From Opisthorchis felineus (taxonomy: Eukaryota > Platyhelminthes > Trematoda > Opisthorchiida > Opisthorchiidae), in contig SJOL01008837.1 of NCBI GenBank assembly GCA_004794785.1, positions 272,223-336,222 on the forward strand: a DNA stretch of 64,000 nucleotides. Direction: 5' to 3'. This document shows positions 35,541 through 50,136 of this stretch, in pieces (positions within the stretch are counted from its first letter, which is position 1; the number at the start of each line of letters is the position of its first letter). The notes below the pieces were generated by a model, which ran no database searches, was not told the DNA's origin, and saw only the letters and a program-made list of their open reading frames with translations. A program made the position numbers and the translations under genes.

Positions 35541-35604
35541 TGGGACTTGTGTGAATCACCCATTTATGACATTCTTCATTTGGTATGCTGGGTAAAGGCT
35601 GCCT
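35541..35604 (+). repeat. Dispersed unnamed repeat, copy 4
   Basis: GGGACTTGTGTGAATCACCC, ATTTATGACATTCTTCATTT, then GGGTAAAGGCTGC; aligns with copy 2 in order and spacing. Confidence 0.58.
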
Positions 35605-38600
35605 CAGAATTAAGCATGGTCGGTATTCCTAAAATGAACATTTAGTCGGTTCTCTCACCATTACCCCTTTAATTTTCTAACGAGCTTCTAGTCCCGTCCA
35701 CATCTAATAGGATATACGGTAAAAGTTAAAATGAAGGTACCTATACTATGCTGTCGAAGAGTTTTCTTCAGCCCTATAAGATAGGCAGATATAGATAGAT
35801 ATGTTTAGTAAGTAGTAGTATCGTGTCAGAAACAAATCGACTATATTTTTGCTGCTGTGGATAAAATGACACAAGTCTTGACGAGGTGAGCGTGCGTTTG
35901 CCCACATAATCAGTGTTTTTCGAGAAAACGCCTTTAAAAAGGTCTTGTGATCACCACTGAGCACAGTGAGATTCATTAAGCAGCAATCACTTCTTAAAAC
36001 AAAGTTTTCTGTTCACCCAAGCTCATTCTACTCTGTGGTAGTTTGTATTGATTACCCACACACGCTATAGATTGAAATTGATTTGTTGTGTCACGTGCTT
36101 ACTCAGATTGATTACCTTTTGTGAAATGTTTGGCGGTTCAGCTGTGGCCAATAAAGCATGTAGAATCAGGCAGGTAAAACAACACTGACTGATGCGCACA
36201 GCCTACAAAGGACTCCTACCCTCCGGTAATCAGTCTATCACTAAACACCATTTTTGCCACCCTATCCACACACCTTCATTGAACAAAGGATCTGTGTATA
36301 CGAAATGTCATAATAAAGTATCACTTTGGAAAGCCTGAGGACAGTTTCGTTTCCTCTAGATTATGTAGACTAAAACTGCGTTGTCACGCAAAATGCGAAA
36401 ACCTGCCCAGGATTAGTAGCCGATAAAGTATAATAGGAGGCTGATTGCTGTGAAATACCTGCTACGAACTCTTGAAAGCTGAACATACTGAATTAGGAAA
36501 TGCCTCGTTGACAGTCACGAGCCATACGTCAGTCCTTTTACCTGGAAAGTAAACATAAGTAGATTTTAAGTAGGATGGCAAACAGAATTCACCATGAAAT
36601 TCTCAAGGGTTAATTAGCTAGCCGCCCATTCCTGACTGAGTTCTTATGTTCCTGTGATCCATATTGGCGTAAACCACTGCTCATTGAGGTTAATTCGGTT
36701 CTGAAGTACACTCTCCTCGCATTCGTTTAAATTCATGTCCCGACTCTGTGTTCTGATAACTAGGCACCTGTTGAATCTTTGTCGGATATGAAGTATGTCT
36801 GAGTATGTCCATGGTCTTATCAGCCAGTGACGATGTTGTTTCAATCTGTCACGGGAAAAGAGAAAAGAACCAGCGTGATCTCGAAGTTCTCAAGTTTGCA
36901 TAAGGAAGCTCCGGACAAATCTCCGTCTAACCATTAACTTCGGCAATAGTTAACTTCTTTCCCCTTGCTCTCAACAATATTTACTCAAGGTCCATTTATA
37001 CCACTGGGTTTCAGTCAGAGACCAGGAACTAAAACTCCACTTTCTTCCATTTTCAACAGTCAAATGATGATGACGAGGGAGGTAGCCGACCACCACTATA
37101 TATTGCAGAATCACACAGTGAGGTGCACTTTTTATCCCAGTGTGTGAATGGAACCAAATCTTGTGAAGTCATCAGCCAGTCCGCCCTTACAGCAATTCGG
37201 TGGTCCATAGATTACCAAAATGTTGCACAAAGTATGGAACTAGTTAATTGTTTATGTGCTGAGTAAAACCCGAAATACAAGCTGATACAGTAGTGATCAT
37301 AAGGCTGTCTGCTACCATGCTTGATGTTCTGTGGCTCATCATGTAGGGACAGCCGCCAGTTTCCGTCATTTTTATTCCATGAGTAAATGTTGAATTAGAA
37401 CCATGAAAACTTAAAAGCTGATTTTCCAATTAAGGTGATACCGACGTGATACTCAGGAACGAAATTAGTTGTGATTTCCCTCAAGTGAATTTGTGTTTTA
37501 CGCGTGCTTTTGCGTTGAACTTCAGAGCCTTTCCAATTCGCAACCAAGCGCCTAACTTCTATTTTGTCCAGGTTGGCGAGCAAATATGGATGAATATTGC
37601 TGGAATTAGGGGATTTTCCACCTGAAGATCCACAAAGGGACAGCCATCAGTGGGCCATCTAAGTTTTCATCAATTCCACAAGTTCTGCTGTTTCGCCTTC
37701 GTAGTGTTTAATGCCTGTGTTTTGCTGATTTTCCACGGACCTAAGATCCATTCCAACCACCGCCATATTTCCCAACGAAAAGCTAAGCTGCTTGTTGTTG
37801 CAAGCTGTCGGATAACGTAAACTAGGTCATCGTAGACTTTTGTCGCGAAGCGTTCACTTGCTCAGGCCCGAACCGATTAATGTTGAACCAATAGGACGGC
37901 AGTGTGTGCAATTCAAAATATTTTTATTCTCTTTGCAATCATAAGAAATTGTAGTGTTATGTGGAATCAAAAGAACAGCCTCACACCACAAGTGGTCTCG
38001 CATAGAAATAAACTGGTAATGAGAGTTGACTATCTTTCATATTTACGTGCTGACGACCACGGCAGGACTAAATTATACACGAACTGTATATTGTTCGCAT
38101 AGTAGTGGTTTGAATTTGTTGGACGGTAAATGCTTTAACTGTTTATGGAATCATTGCTTCATATAATTCAGTTCCCCATGTGGGTTCTCGGTTTGACAAC
38201 CTCAGCTGACAGCTCAGGTACTTCCAGTCTAAATTCTCTACAAAACCACTTTGTACACTCGTCTAGCACCCCCCTCCAACCTCTGCAGCACATCATTACA
38301 CCCACTCCCTTTGCTCTTCCTTAGTCCAGTCTAACGCAGCAGCGCTTTCATATGCGGGACCTGCTGCGTCCTAGTCCGAAAAGCGTAACTCTGAAGCGTT
38401 GGATGCGTGCCATAAAGGGAAACAGAGCTCCAAAACCATTCACACAATGAGTACTCTGAAACTGATAAACCATATGATAAGTGGATGTCATGAAAAAAGC
38501 TGCATCTTCAGTGACCCAAAATTGTGTTTATGAGTTAGTGATGAGTTACATACGCCATTTTACTGAAGATGGACACCCGCACGTTTTGACCTTGGTCGAG

Positions 38601-41262
38601 AAATGTCCTTTGAGGAGTGCCAATATATTTCAATAAAAAAATTAGGGCACTGTGAAAATGGCACTTAAAAGGGAGCGGTACTCATTCGGGTAAATTGCAC
38701 GTTCTTACTTACTCTGATGTTTTGGATATTGGCGACAGTGAAACACAATAAACTTGACTGAAAAATGTCACGAGAGACAGGCCTACCTGATTCTCAATTT
38801 AGCACGTTCACTTTGAACAGAAATACCCAGAAGTGAAGTATGAACGCTTTAGTCTGAATACAGTGACGGCTCGCGTCTTAGATTCTTTGCGGCTACCGGA
38901 ACACTAATACCTCTAAATGATGTATCCGGTAAGATAGTTCTCACTCAGTTATCAAGGAAAAAATGACCCCAATACAGGTTTTGGCCCATCAGAAGTTTTT
39001 AGTATGGAGGTTTTGTTTATAAGAGAAGATAAAGTAAGAAACATTTTTGGCCCCTTTACATTCATGGAAGAATTGCGCATCAGCAACGGAGCAAAGCTAC
39101 TGAACCAAATTTTCTGGTTTTTCAATGGTAAAACAACAACAGTCAGACACGAGTCCATCTGTTTTTGCTCTTTATCTTTAAAGTAACTGAACGAATCCCG
39201 ATTGTATCGTGAGGTGGTGCGCAAGAAATTCGACCAAGTTAACACTTATCACCCTTGATTCAAAATTAGGAAGGCCGGAAATTTTTCCATCTAGTTTCTC
39301 ACGGGAATTTCTATGTTTACAAAATCTAAGGGCTCATCATCCGAATGTGAGTTGTCCCTTTAATGTAGCAATATTTGTGCTCAAACCCCTTATTTAAAAC
39401 GCAGTCAGAAGCGGCTGAGACAAACGAAAGTCTCACAATAACAAAGTTAGATCACCCTGTAAAACCTTTTTGAGACTCACTGCTAGTAATCAAGTGGAGA
39501 AAAATGGCACGCGCATACGTAGTGTTTTTGTCAAAATTTTCCTGCAACCTAATTTGGGATATATCCATACCCTAGGAGGTCTTGTAAATTCCAACAAAAG
39601 TTCGGAGACGTGTTTGAACTTAAAAAGGGCTAGTAATGCCATCCGGGGTTTAATTTTGCAAAAGTTCTCCAAAAAATGAGAACGAGGTGAATACTCATGC
39701 CGTCGAAACAACGAGGAGATTCGATAAGTCAACTAATGTGTTAACCGGACTACTTGGATGAAAGTGTGCGCCTTTCACGCTAGCTCAAAGGCTCGATAAG
39801 CATCTGCAGGGAAATATTCAAAGAGAAAATAGTGAAAGGATGCTGTTAACTAAGTGCAGTTCACATTCTGGTTTTTATTGGGTGCATGAACGGCAGTTGT
39901 TACCTCAAACGTCTACTCACAATGCACAGGTCATAGTAGATCAAGGGGTGTTGAAAAAAACGTGTCGAACTGGATTGTCCACCTCAGCTGACAAACCAAC
40001 CACCATCCATCGAGATAAACTACGCAGACACCAATATCCTCTATTGCGAAACAACTCCACTTACGAATCACTGCTGCTTGACCCTTGTACGACTCAGACC
40101 GTCAAGCTTGAATGTAGAAGTACTTGATTCATAAATATTTTGGTTAACTTTGTTACTGCTAAGGTAGTGACAGAAAGGAACTATTTTAGTGAACGTCTTT
40201 GGATGAAAGCTTTGGTTTTCCTGCTCGTCATTCACTACTTCTCGGCTTTTTAGCTTAGACTGGTTTCATTTACGGGATAAAATCTCAACTGAAAATTTCC
40301 ATCTTTCCTCATACCAATAACAAAATAACAGTAGTAATTGCTGACACTTAACATACTGGTACTTCGTGGCGTCCCATTTCATACATATTTCAGGCACCGA
40401 AGCGTTACGAAATGCATTAACTTTCTACTGTTTTGACAAACCTAGCTGCCTTACTGAGAAGTTTTTTAAAATACCCAATGGGCAATACCTCCAAGACAGA
40501 AATAATTTTGGTGGTTTTGAAGGCTGCTTCACATACAGGAGGGTATTGTAATTTCATTCCATGTCAGAAGTTTTTCTGAAATCTGGGGATGATAATGAGG
40601 TAGTCAGAAGTTATAGTGAGACCTACAAACTCAGACAAGTGACATTCATCGTGTGACGAATTGTTGAACTTGTCAGATGACCGGTGTGACGACTGGTACC
40701 TGTCAAATTAGGCGTCAGTTTTATCGGTGGACCTGACAGCTAGAAAACTGTGGGTGTGAGAGTCCACCAGAAGTTGATAGAAAGGATCTGGTCAGCTTCT
40801 GAGCACCTCAACCGAATGAAGCTTGTCCTCTTTGGTTGGGGCTAGAAGAAATCCATCATGCTAATGTTTGGTCAGCATTTTCAGGCTGTTGCCACCTCTG
40901 TCAACTCGTCTCGGACAGCTATGGCCTTTTAGTATGAGGGCAGTACTTTTGGTATAGCCAGTTGTTGACTTTACTAGGACGGTCCAAAATCGGCAATCGA
41001 AGCATGGCTCTGTGATCGAAAGTGCGAAGCGTCTAACCATAGGATCAACTAACCGGTCCTGCCTATCCTACGTGGTGAGTCCGAACAAGACAAAATTGGT
41101 CATGTGGTTGTAATTTTCGAGATCCAACCACATTACCGTCAGTAAGTTGTACTTCTCTGCTTTCGGCAGTCTGAGATATGTCTTAAGACTTCATTTGTAG
41201 TTTTCTACATATTTTTTCAAAACACTATTGTGTATATTTCCCAGTGAGTGCATATACTACTC

Positions 41263-41294
41263 GTGACGTGGGTCTAAACGTCACCCCACGTGGG
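41263..41294. promoter_or_regulatory. CRE-like half-site pair and CCCACGTGGG palindrome
   Basis: GTGACGT (41263-41269) and its inverse ACGTCAC (41278-41284) flank 8 bp and abut CCCACGTGGG (41285-41294), a palindrome with a CACGTG core. bZIP and bHLH factors bind such sites. No gene start is visible nearby, so function is speculative. Confidence 0.25.
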
Positions 41295-42556
41295 AGCTCA
41301 ACAAAGTGAAAATCTTTGCCCACATCCCGCACTTTAAGCTGGACAATAAGCCTCTCAAAGCAAGGTGTATGGTGGCCAACTGCTTTTAAAATATCTTCAC
41401 CTTGCTGACAGACTTCAACCTTATCTTAAAATTTCACACGGACCAATCCGAAACTAGACTGATACGAATGCTTATGAAATCCAGAGGTTAAAAGCGCACG
41501 CATCTGCACACAAAAGCACCCATATACCTCTAACGCTTAGCTCGCCATCATCCCACAACGCACTGATGGAAACACTTCGATGGTTGGCAGGAAGTTTTAG
41601 ACGGAATTGCCATTTATTCTTAAAGCAAAACGACGTGTCCGTATTTACTTAGAATACCTTTTTGGGCATACTTTCGAATTCTGATTCAATTCTGATTCTG
41701 CTTTCAAAACACACGAGATAGTGTAGGTTTGTCTCCCATAGTTTAAGATCTTCACACATGGCATTCCACCCAGCAAGAATATCAAACTGAATTGACACCT
41801 GCAAAAAATTGGTGCCACATCGTTGCCTGGCAACAATAGAATGGTGTTTTGCGAGGTTTACTTTGTCTGCTAAAATATATCGATGCCTTACAATCAGCAT
41901 CTGAGTTCCACTACATGTCGTAGGAGACCGCTCAAATCAAGGTGCTACAATTTGCATGTAACTTGTGATTTACATATCCCTAAAGCGAATTTACTAAATA
42001 CCACAAGCTATCGGAAGAGCATAACACACTGGCAAAGAAGTAATATAGATATTCGTGAATACTAATTTTTTCATTTTTTCGTTATTTTCCAAAATGACTT
42101 GGGTTAAATTGAGTCAACGTCAGGGGGTATGGCATGCGCGAAGTCGCTTTTTTATCGTGTTGCTCGAAAGCTTTGGGAAACATTCTTCAGCAGCCTCTAC
42201 AACCTGTGAGCTAATCGAAGACCCTATGGAAGTGGTCTCCTTCGACAAACTGACTGATAATCACCACCGGGTATCCATTTTTTCAACCGATGTACCTCAC
42301 TTATGCTCAGCTGTCGTAAGGATCATGATTTGAAGTTTTACAAAAAGTTTGCTAAAAGTACTGTTGTCTGGGCATAGAACACTATTCATAAGGTTGACGA
42401 AAACCCTTCGACAGCACACGGTTTCGCCCTTATTGGGGTTCATCAATCAGCTAGGCGCAGTCCCTGATTTTCTGTCAACTTTGTATTATACTTGAATCCA
42501 GATTGGACAGATTACGATGAATACTCTTATTTGCCCACGAATTCGGGTTTGATAGA

Positions 42557-42640
42557 AGACTCAACTGAATCCAGCCGAAGATCTTGTTTATGATGGTCCG
42601 CCTCATAAACGAGAGATTCAGCTGAACTCATTTGAGTGTC
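42557..42640. repeat. Dispersed unnamed repeat, copies 5 and 6 head to head
   Basis: A plus copy (ACTCAACTGAATCC...TTGTTTATGATG) is followed at 42601 by a minus copy (reverse complement GAGTTCAGCTGAATCTCTCG, TTTATGAGG). The two can fold back on each other imperfectly. Confidence 0.6.
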
Positions 42641-45600
42641 CTGTCAAAAGAAAATTTTTGTACAAACGAGAGTATTTGCAAACAGCAGTTGAGATAAGAA
42701 CCAGTACACTTTGAGGACTAGCAAGTGAGGATTTAGGTTAATATACACCCGCTTTTGGAAGACGGCATCGTACACCAGTGCATCCAGTTGTCCTTCTGAC
42801 TGTGAGCCTAACGTGGGGAGTTTTGAGACTACGTTGAACGATACATCGGTTTAATTGGGATTCTTTCCGGCCTAGAGCAAGTGACCATAAAACCTGCCTG
42901 ATCACACTAATTTATCGATAATAGGTCGTTGTAGAAACAAATGCAGATCCCTTATGTCTACAGAAACGTGGAGTAAAACTTGATATGAGTAGATACATTG
43001 GTAAATCCTCGGTTTGAGAGTTTCCTTCTTATTGATCCGTCATACATGTTGTGTTGGTTCCCGGTGACGTCCCTTTAGCGAAACCGTTGCCAGTTGAGAA
43101 GACTTCCGTACCATCTACTTTCGTTATTTCGAAGTGGCCACAAATTGCACTCTTCCATTGTTATCAACTTGTGGCAAACATCTCGGTTTACCTATTCGTG
43201 TAGGATGCTAGAGGTCCAGAGAGTCACCGATTAAGCCTCAACCAACCAGTTTAAACCTTACACCTCGAAGTCATCCTTTGGATTGAAAATGCATAAACGT
43301 ACTAATTTACGTCCCCAGAGTAGTGCAGAGCAGCAAGTGCCAATGGCCTAGAGCTCTTGACCAAACGTCATTTACTGAACGCACTGTAATCAGATTTTAG
43401 AGGAGTGAATGGTGAACGAGCAACGACGGTAAATATGATAATTATGCCAATTGTCGAGTTGTCGACCATCCTGTACCGTTAACGGTAGTTTTGCACTGTG
43501 AGCGTAAACACTGTTCTTTAAGGAAACCGCGAGCGGTCAAGCGCCAGCAGTCTTATAAAAGCGGATAGACTACGGATCCAATATTGCAAGAGTTAGAGAA
43601 ATCGTATGGATGAGGATTTTGACATCAAAATAGGTCTTGTACACCAAAGCTAACGGCGTTTGTTTCATTCGCACCACCCTGATCACAACCAGAACATTTG
43701 CTGCAAACTGCTGAATATGTTTTCCTCTGCGTCCTGAAAGCCGGTGGAAATTTCTTGAACACTTTCTGCTGGCCCCGATATGGTTAGTAAGCTCAATGTG
43801 GTTTTGCTCCCTCCTTACTGAAAAGGCGACAGTTAGTTCAGGTGATAGGCAACAATCAGTCTAGCAAGCTCGTGTGTCGGATTCGGATTAATGTGGACTG
43901 AATTTCTTACAGTCGGACTCAGGCTTCGATAGTTTAGAAATCCATGTTCCTGAGTCTGGTGAAGCCTCTTCGCCATTCTGCACTACTTACACTGGGAAGT
44001 GTACAACTTTAGAAAGTGCGCACCTACTCTCAAAAGCGGCAACGACTATTATTACAAACAATTTTTGTCATTGCTTATTGTCGGTATACGTGCCATCTGA
44101 GGCTAAACGCTTAGTGGACAAGTGGACTGATGTGTTGAGTACTGACGGGTCTTGTTGGATAAAGTAGTTGTTGAACTTCGAAGAATTGCCCACCGGTGTG
44201 AAACGGAAAAACCCATATATATTAATTTTGGACGGAGTTCATTCAAAAAAGCAACGGACCTTTTCTGGGATGCAGAAACTGGGTTTTCAGGATAATGGAT
44301 GCAGCACCAGATCAACAAACTGTTGGGAGAATACTGCTGGCTATGCGGTCCACTTGCTTGTATAGCCTCACTTCCTCTGCCTGCCAAAAACTACTACGGG
44401 ATGCTTATTTCATGGAGTATGGATGGAACATTAGAATTGAAATATTGAATCAGAATAGAATTAGCGGCCTTTTTTTGACGCTGTCTTATACAAGTTCATC
44501 CAAACCTGAGGGTAGCGAACTTATCTTACGAGGATGGTGACAGAAAGCTTCAAGAAGGGGCAACAACCAAGGTAAGACAAAACTCATCTACTGAGGCAAT
44601 TTTGTCAGACAGGTTCGACTGGAAACTAGTATCTTGGGTGAAACAATGAATTACTTACCCCAGTTGAAGGATTCTCCTTTATTCTACTGCCATTAACAAT
44701 ATGCCTCCTCGTCTGCATAAGTCCCTGCCTTTCAGTACAACCTCCAAAGTGTAACCATCGGACGCTGGAATGACTCAGTTCACAAAAGTGGTCCCAGTGA
44801 GGCGCTTCTTGAGGCATATAGTGGATAGTCTGGAAAGCGTTTCTATCTGCGCAGAATGGTTTGAAAAGAGTAACCAACACCGGTTCATTCTTATTATAAT
44901 AAGTACTCACCTCAAAAACGCTTGTTTTGCTCAAGCAATCTTGAGATGACGTCTCAGTAACCACCGTAAGCAAATGGTGGCCGCTTTCAGCGACGATATA
45001 CTACACGCAAGTTCACTTTCAAAGGAATCCAGTGCTGATGGGACAATCCTCAGCCTTCGTTCAGCCACGTAAGTGTAAACAGGCTAGCTGTTCTCAACAA
45101 CTGTTTCCAGGTTGTATGCTAATTAAGTCTTGTGACGGACGACCTCGCCAGCTGCACTGAAAGCGTGGTAAACCCGGGCCACTCGATGTAACCAGAAACT
45201 GAGAATAAGGCAGCGTTAGAATAGACGCTAGACGAAACGACTGTTTATACCAAATGCATCCATTGTGTTTTACCCGTCTTTTTGCCGGAGTACCTCTTTC
45301 TGATCTGGTTCATCATTATAGAAAGTTGCTGATGACAAACTGTCGAGCAGAATGACAATCACCGGACGGAGTGATAGAGGATGTAAGAGGTGTTAATGAA
45401 GGATTGAAGAAATCAGCGATAATACAGTTTAATGCATCCTCCCCAATGTGTGCGTCAGATGAAGAGCCAAGGTTAATAGCATTAAACTGCGAACAGTGTT
45501 GTGTGGGAATAGCGTTCGCAGCCTAACTCAGTCTGTTGTGATAGCCACTATCCGCCCAGTATGCAAAAGTCTGGATGATTAGGATCTCGAACCACTGAGT

Positions 45601-48600
45601 TCGCCTGAAACGTAAAAATGCAAGAAAACCGTCATTGATGCACCCGTATTAGCTCGTTCTGGTGAAAGGCAGTTGGGCCTACAGGACACCTGTCAGTAGC
45701 ACATCGGCCAACCTGCATCGTTGAAACTGATCCAGTCCTTATCTACTACGTATTACCACTCATAGCGACATCCTTGAAAATAAATATAGTTCCACAAATA
45801 AGGGGTTTCAGCCAAGAGGCTGTTATTCAACATCGCGCGACCTCGGAAAACGTGCTTTATTATAACACAAGTTAACTGTCCTGTATAAGCGAAGTGAATT
45901 ACACCTAAGAATCTCGGAGATTGCGAACTCTAGATTAAAAGTTCGATAACACTGGAGTGAAGGGCGTTGAGATATGGAAGAAATCGGGCTTCTATAACTT
46001 TGCTTGGCATTGTATATTAGGAAACGTCTATCGAAGCCCTCAGATATGGCGCTGTACCACGGAGACGTTTCAGAAACGGAGAAAATCTTCATATTATGGT
46101 TCACGTATTTCAGAAATTCGTCACTTATGGGTATATCCGTCATAAGAACTCTTCAAAGGGCCTCAAATATCCACAATGTATCCACCAATGAACGCAGCAT
46201 TTTGAACATTTCGAACAAGAGATCGTTCAAAACGTCTGTCCTGTAATTAAGACACTTTTCAAAGAGGAGAACAGATGTGGCGTCATTAAGACAAGGCCAA
46301 CAACAATGGAGGGAAAAATTCTCTGATTGTATAAAATCGGAGGGACTCAACATGGAACACACTCCGAGATAAAACGTCAGTGAGCTCTGAAAGACATGAA
46401 AAGATGTCCTCACTACGAACAGTTGGTATCAGATGTAAAATTGCACAAACTGTCTGGTAAATAGCCATGTATACGACTAAGTGGTGTCTAAAAAAGCCCA
46501 CCTGATTTTCCGCTGAATGCTGAAAGACAAAATGTCATGTATATTTTATACTCAAGTGCGTAGTTTCGAAATTTAAACCACCGAATTTCTATCGGAACTC
46601 ATCCGAAGAGTACTGGGGTGGGTGTGCAAAACAGACGAAACTCGAAAGTCCGTGGAGCGTTCCGCTTGCTGCTCTTAAGAATTCTGGGCAGAAACATGAT
46701 CAGAGGATATGTGCTACTGGCATTCATCTCCATGACGCAACGCGGCCTTAATGGACTGTGTAATACTATGTGAATAAGACTAACAGTAAATCAAAACTTC
46801 TCATGATACATAACCCCGAAGTAAACTGCTGTGAAGTCACCAGCCTGTGTGACGACAACAAAAACTTAGATGAAATTTATTCTTCGTTTGGTATCTCTCC
46901 ATAATACTCTGGAACTCTGAAATGTTCTGAATTTCTTTGAGATTACTAAGCCCATTAAATCAAGCTTCACAGATTACTGCCATGACACAAAGTTACAGTG
47001 CAACTTTCTTAAGTTTCCCTCAATGAGATAGGTTGTTTGTGGTATCATCTGGGTATCATCACTTAGGTATAACCCAAAAACCACAATAGAAACATCATAA
47101 ATGGAAGCATTACCAAGCGCTTTTCGGGGCCCCAACTGAAGGCGCCTGGTCTCCAAATATACACTTTCCTCAGACTACTCATTCACGTAAAGTAGCCAAA
47201 TGGGCTTTGCAACTAAATTTCCAACTGACTGCCAGCTACCCCAGACCCTGGAGCGCGCCACACTTGATATTGTCTACGTTGTTTAATGAGCACATATGTA
47301 ATCACGCTCAGCTGATCGCAGGAATGCGGTAATGGTGGTGATTTCATTTTTTAGATGAGACTGGTAAGATGTTCACGATAGATGAGTCAAACCCTGGCGA
47401 GTGAACTGTGTGGAGAAATAGAGCGCGAGCAAACATCGCACGTACGAAATAGCCTTCACCTCATCTTCCAAGGATGGGTGAAGGTGATCCAACAACGCCT
47501 TTAGGCGTTCGTATTATGTCGCATATTATATGCCTTAACCGGTGCCTCTACAACTTCTTTAATTGGTCTCTGACAAATAGTTTAATCCGGATCACTGGAA
47601 TTTATGAAGTCCTGAACGTTTCATTGGGTGATTATTCATCGTTAACACTGTTAAACACTTTCCTGGCTTGTTTCTCCATTATCTTCTCCGCAGTTATATA
47701 AGTTGTACGTAGCGAGAGCTAGTTTGCTCAGACTGGTTATTACAACGTTGATAGTCCCAGCAACACAGGTCTAAAGACTTTGCTGTATTATTTAACTTAC
47801 TCGCCATTCGGGTGTGCAAATCCCGTAGATTTTGATGAACAGTGTGAAATCTACACGACGCTAGTGGGTAGGTGCACTTTTCTGGCGAATTTTAAGACAT
47901 TCTGCGTAAAAAAGCAAGAAAACCATATTGAAAACTTTCGCGCACTGACGGTGACGTATCTCTTCATATGTACACATTTGGGTATTGTCCCAGGTGTTGA
48001 AATACTCTCATCCTTCTCTTTCATGGGTTAGAATGGAGTTGCACTTGTTTTCCCAGCTTACAGATCTCTATGGCTATCATTCTAATCCTCCATTTGAACA
48101 TCTGGTTGCCAGAAGAATGTAATATTCCTCGTCGTTCTGATGTTCACACGCCACAGTCCCATGGGTGTCTGAACAAAAGCTGACAACCGAACGCAGGGAT
48201 TCGGATTGGCGGAGCATATAGGACAACTAGCAAGTTATGTATTATTTTATTCAGTCATCACTTCCAAAATCAGTGTTATTACTTTTTAAGCCAGGTTTTA
48301 CCCTCACACGCTCGAACGTTACTAGTCAAGGAGTGGCAACAGTGCAGCAAATAACAAGTGAATAACAGTGAGCATGCTGCCTGTTAGTGAGTGAGAAGCC
48401 GTAAGTGGGAGCTCAAAAAACATCGAAGGCCCGTAGTACTTTTCACGATGGGCTGAAACCGCTACTGCGGTCAACTTATTGTATCTTGTGGCGTAATCTA
48501 TTACCGCTCAAAAGTTCATTTATCTGTGTGTTGTTCCGCGAAAGTGAACGGTTCAATGGTTCATTGTGGATATGTTCGAGTTACTGAGCTTTCTTCTGTT

Positions 48601-50064
48601 TGCTTTGTTCCTGGGTATCAGTTGAGTTTTCACTGTTGCCTTAAGCGCTCTTCAGCACAAATGCAAATCTATATGGCAATAAACAAGAGCTATATATGTA
48701 TCGGACAAGCCATGGTAATGAACAATGTATCAACAACATCCTGCTGGATGTTCAAGCGAGTGGCAGCAACTCAACTGGTTGCATCGTTCGAGCCGTTATT
48801 TTACCATTTTGATGTCGCTGAACGAAGATAAGTGATAACAACGACAGAAAAGTAGCAGAACGTAGCGGTGAACCATTTGTACTTACCATTCTAGAGTGCA
48901 TCACCGTTCATTTGCACAAGCATCCTTCGCTCACTCGTTGTCTGCTCTCTAGAGCATTACTGATCTGCCGTAAATATCGCACTGAGTCCGGGAACTACAG
49001 ATTAGCTAACCAAATCACAACCATCCCAGGAAATTCGATTTGCCTACTGGCACGGCCAGCTGATCTTGGGAACATTTGTGTTATTTTGCCAATGTAGGCA
49101 GCTACCTGTCTGAGTACCACCATAAAGTGGGACAACCAATATTTTGGAAGTGTGTCTCACCATTCTTACCGAATGAGTCATATGATTGAGTTCAATTAGT
49201 TTTCCTGGAACCCAACTTATGTGGCGGCTTATCCACTAGTCAGCCAACTTCGGTGCATGGAGTGGGGAAAGACCGAATAACTGCAGTCACTCTTAGAATA
49301 AGTCTGATTGATTACACTGAAGGGTAATTTTATTCATCTCAGTATTATACCCACCAGTTTTATTAACCGGTGAGAAAGAGTTTGGTGATAAGCTAACTTT
49401 TCAAGGCGATGCCCTGACACCGCGTTCCAACAGGACGTTGAAGATTCGGTTTATCACCAAAACACACGAGCTATGTGATATCCACTCTCCAGCCCGACAT
49501 GACAGTTTAAAAATTGTAGCCACATCATAGTTGTTCGAACTGCCTGCATTCTGGTCACTCAAAACTGAAGTAAGAAGCACTGGATCCGAGTTACTCTCCT
49601 GTCACTGAATCTCCTTTTAGGCAGTGTACCATTTCGCTTGCAGTCATAATACACACATTGAGATAAGCGGATAAGTTCTCTCACGAGGAAAAACACATTT
49701 CGAAGTTTTATGAATGTGTGCCACCAGGTAGACAGATGCAACAAGAAGTGAATTTGTTGAAAGCTCTATAGATGAGCAGACACGCAGCTGCCCCAGCTCC
49801 ATCCGTTAACTTAAACACAGTTCTCATGGAGGAAAAGTCATAAAAGCTGAGGAATCCCTTTCAAAATTTCGTTTTCATGCTCTTTCAGATAAATTGCACG
49901 AACCTAATAAACTGTGCTAAACAGCGCACAAAATAATTGTACGAACGCAACTGTCAAATAGTATGCAACAGTGAAGGATCATGGGAATAGAGTTCCGGTC
50001 TGGGCATTTGAAAGATGATGGGATTTGCGCTAACCACTTACTTGCAAATTAACTCCGTGTTTAC

Positions 50065-50136
50065 GAGAGACTCAGCCCAAATCCACCTGAACCGCTCTTT
50101 CACAACAGTCTTCACCTGAGTGTGCTACACACAAGC
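50065..50136 (+). repeat. Dispersed unnamed repeat, copy 7 (diverged)
   Basis: GAGAGACTCAGCCCAAATCC, ACCTGAACCGCTCTTTCACA, ACAGTCTTCACCTGAGTGTG, CTACACACAAGC; it aligns with copy 2 over about 70 bp with many differences. Confidence 0.5.
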
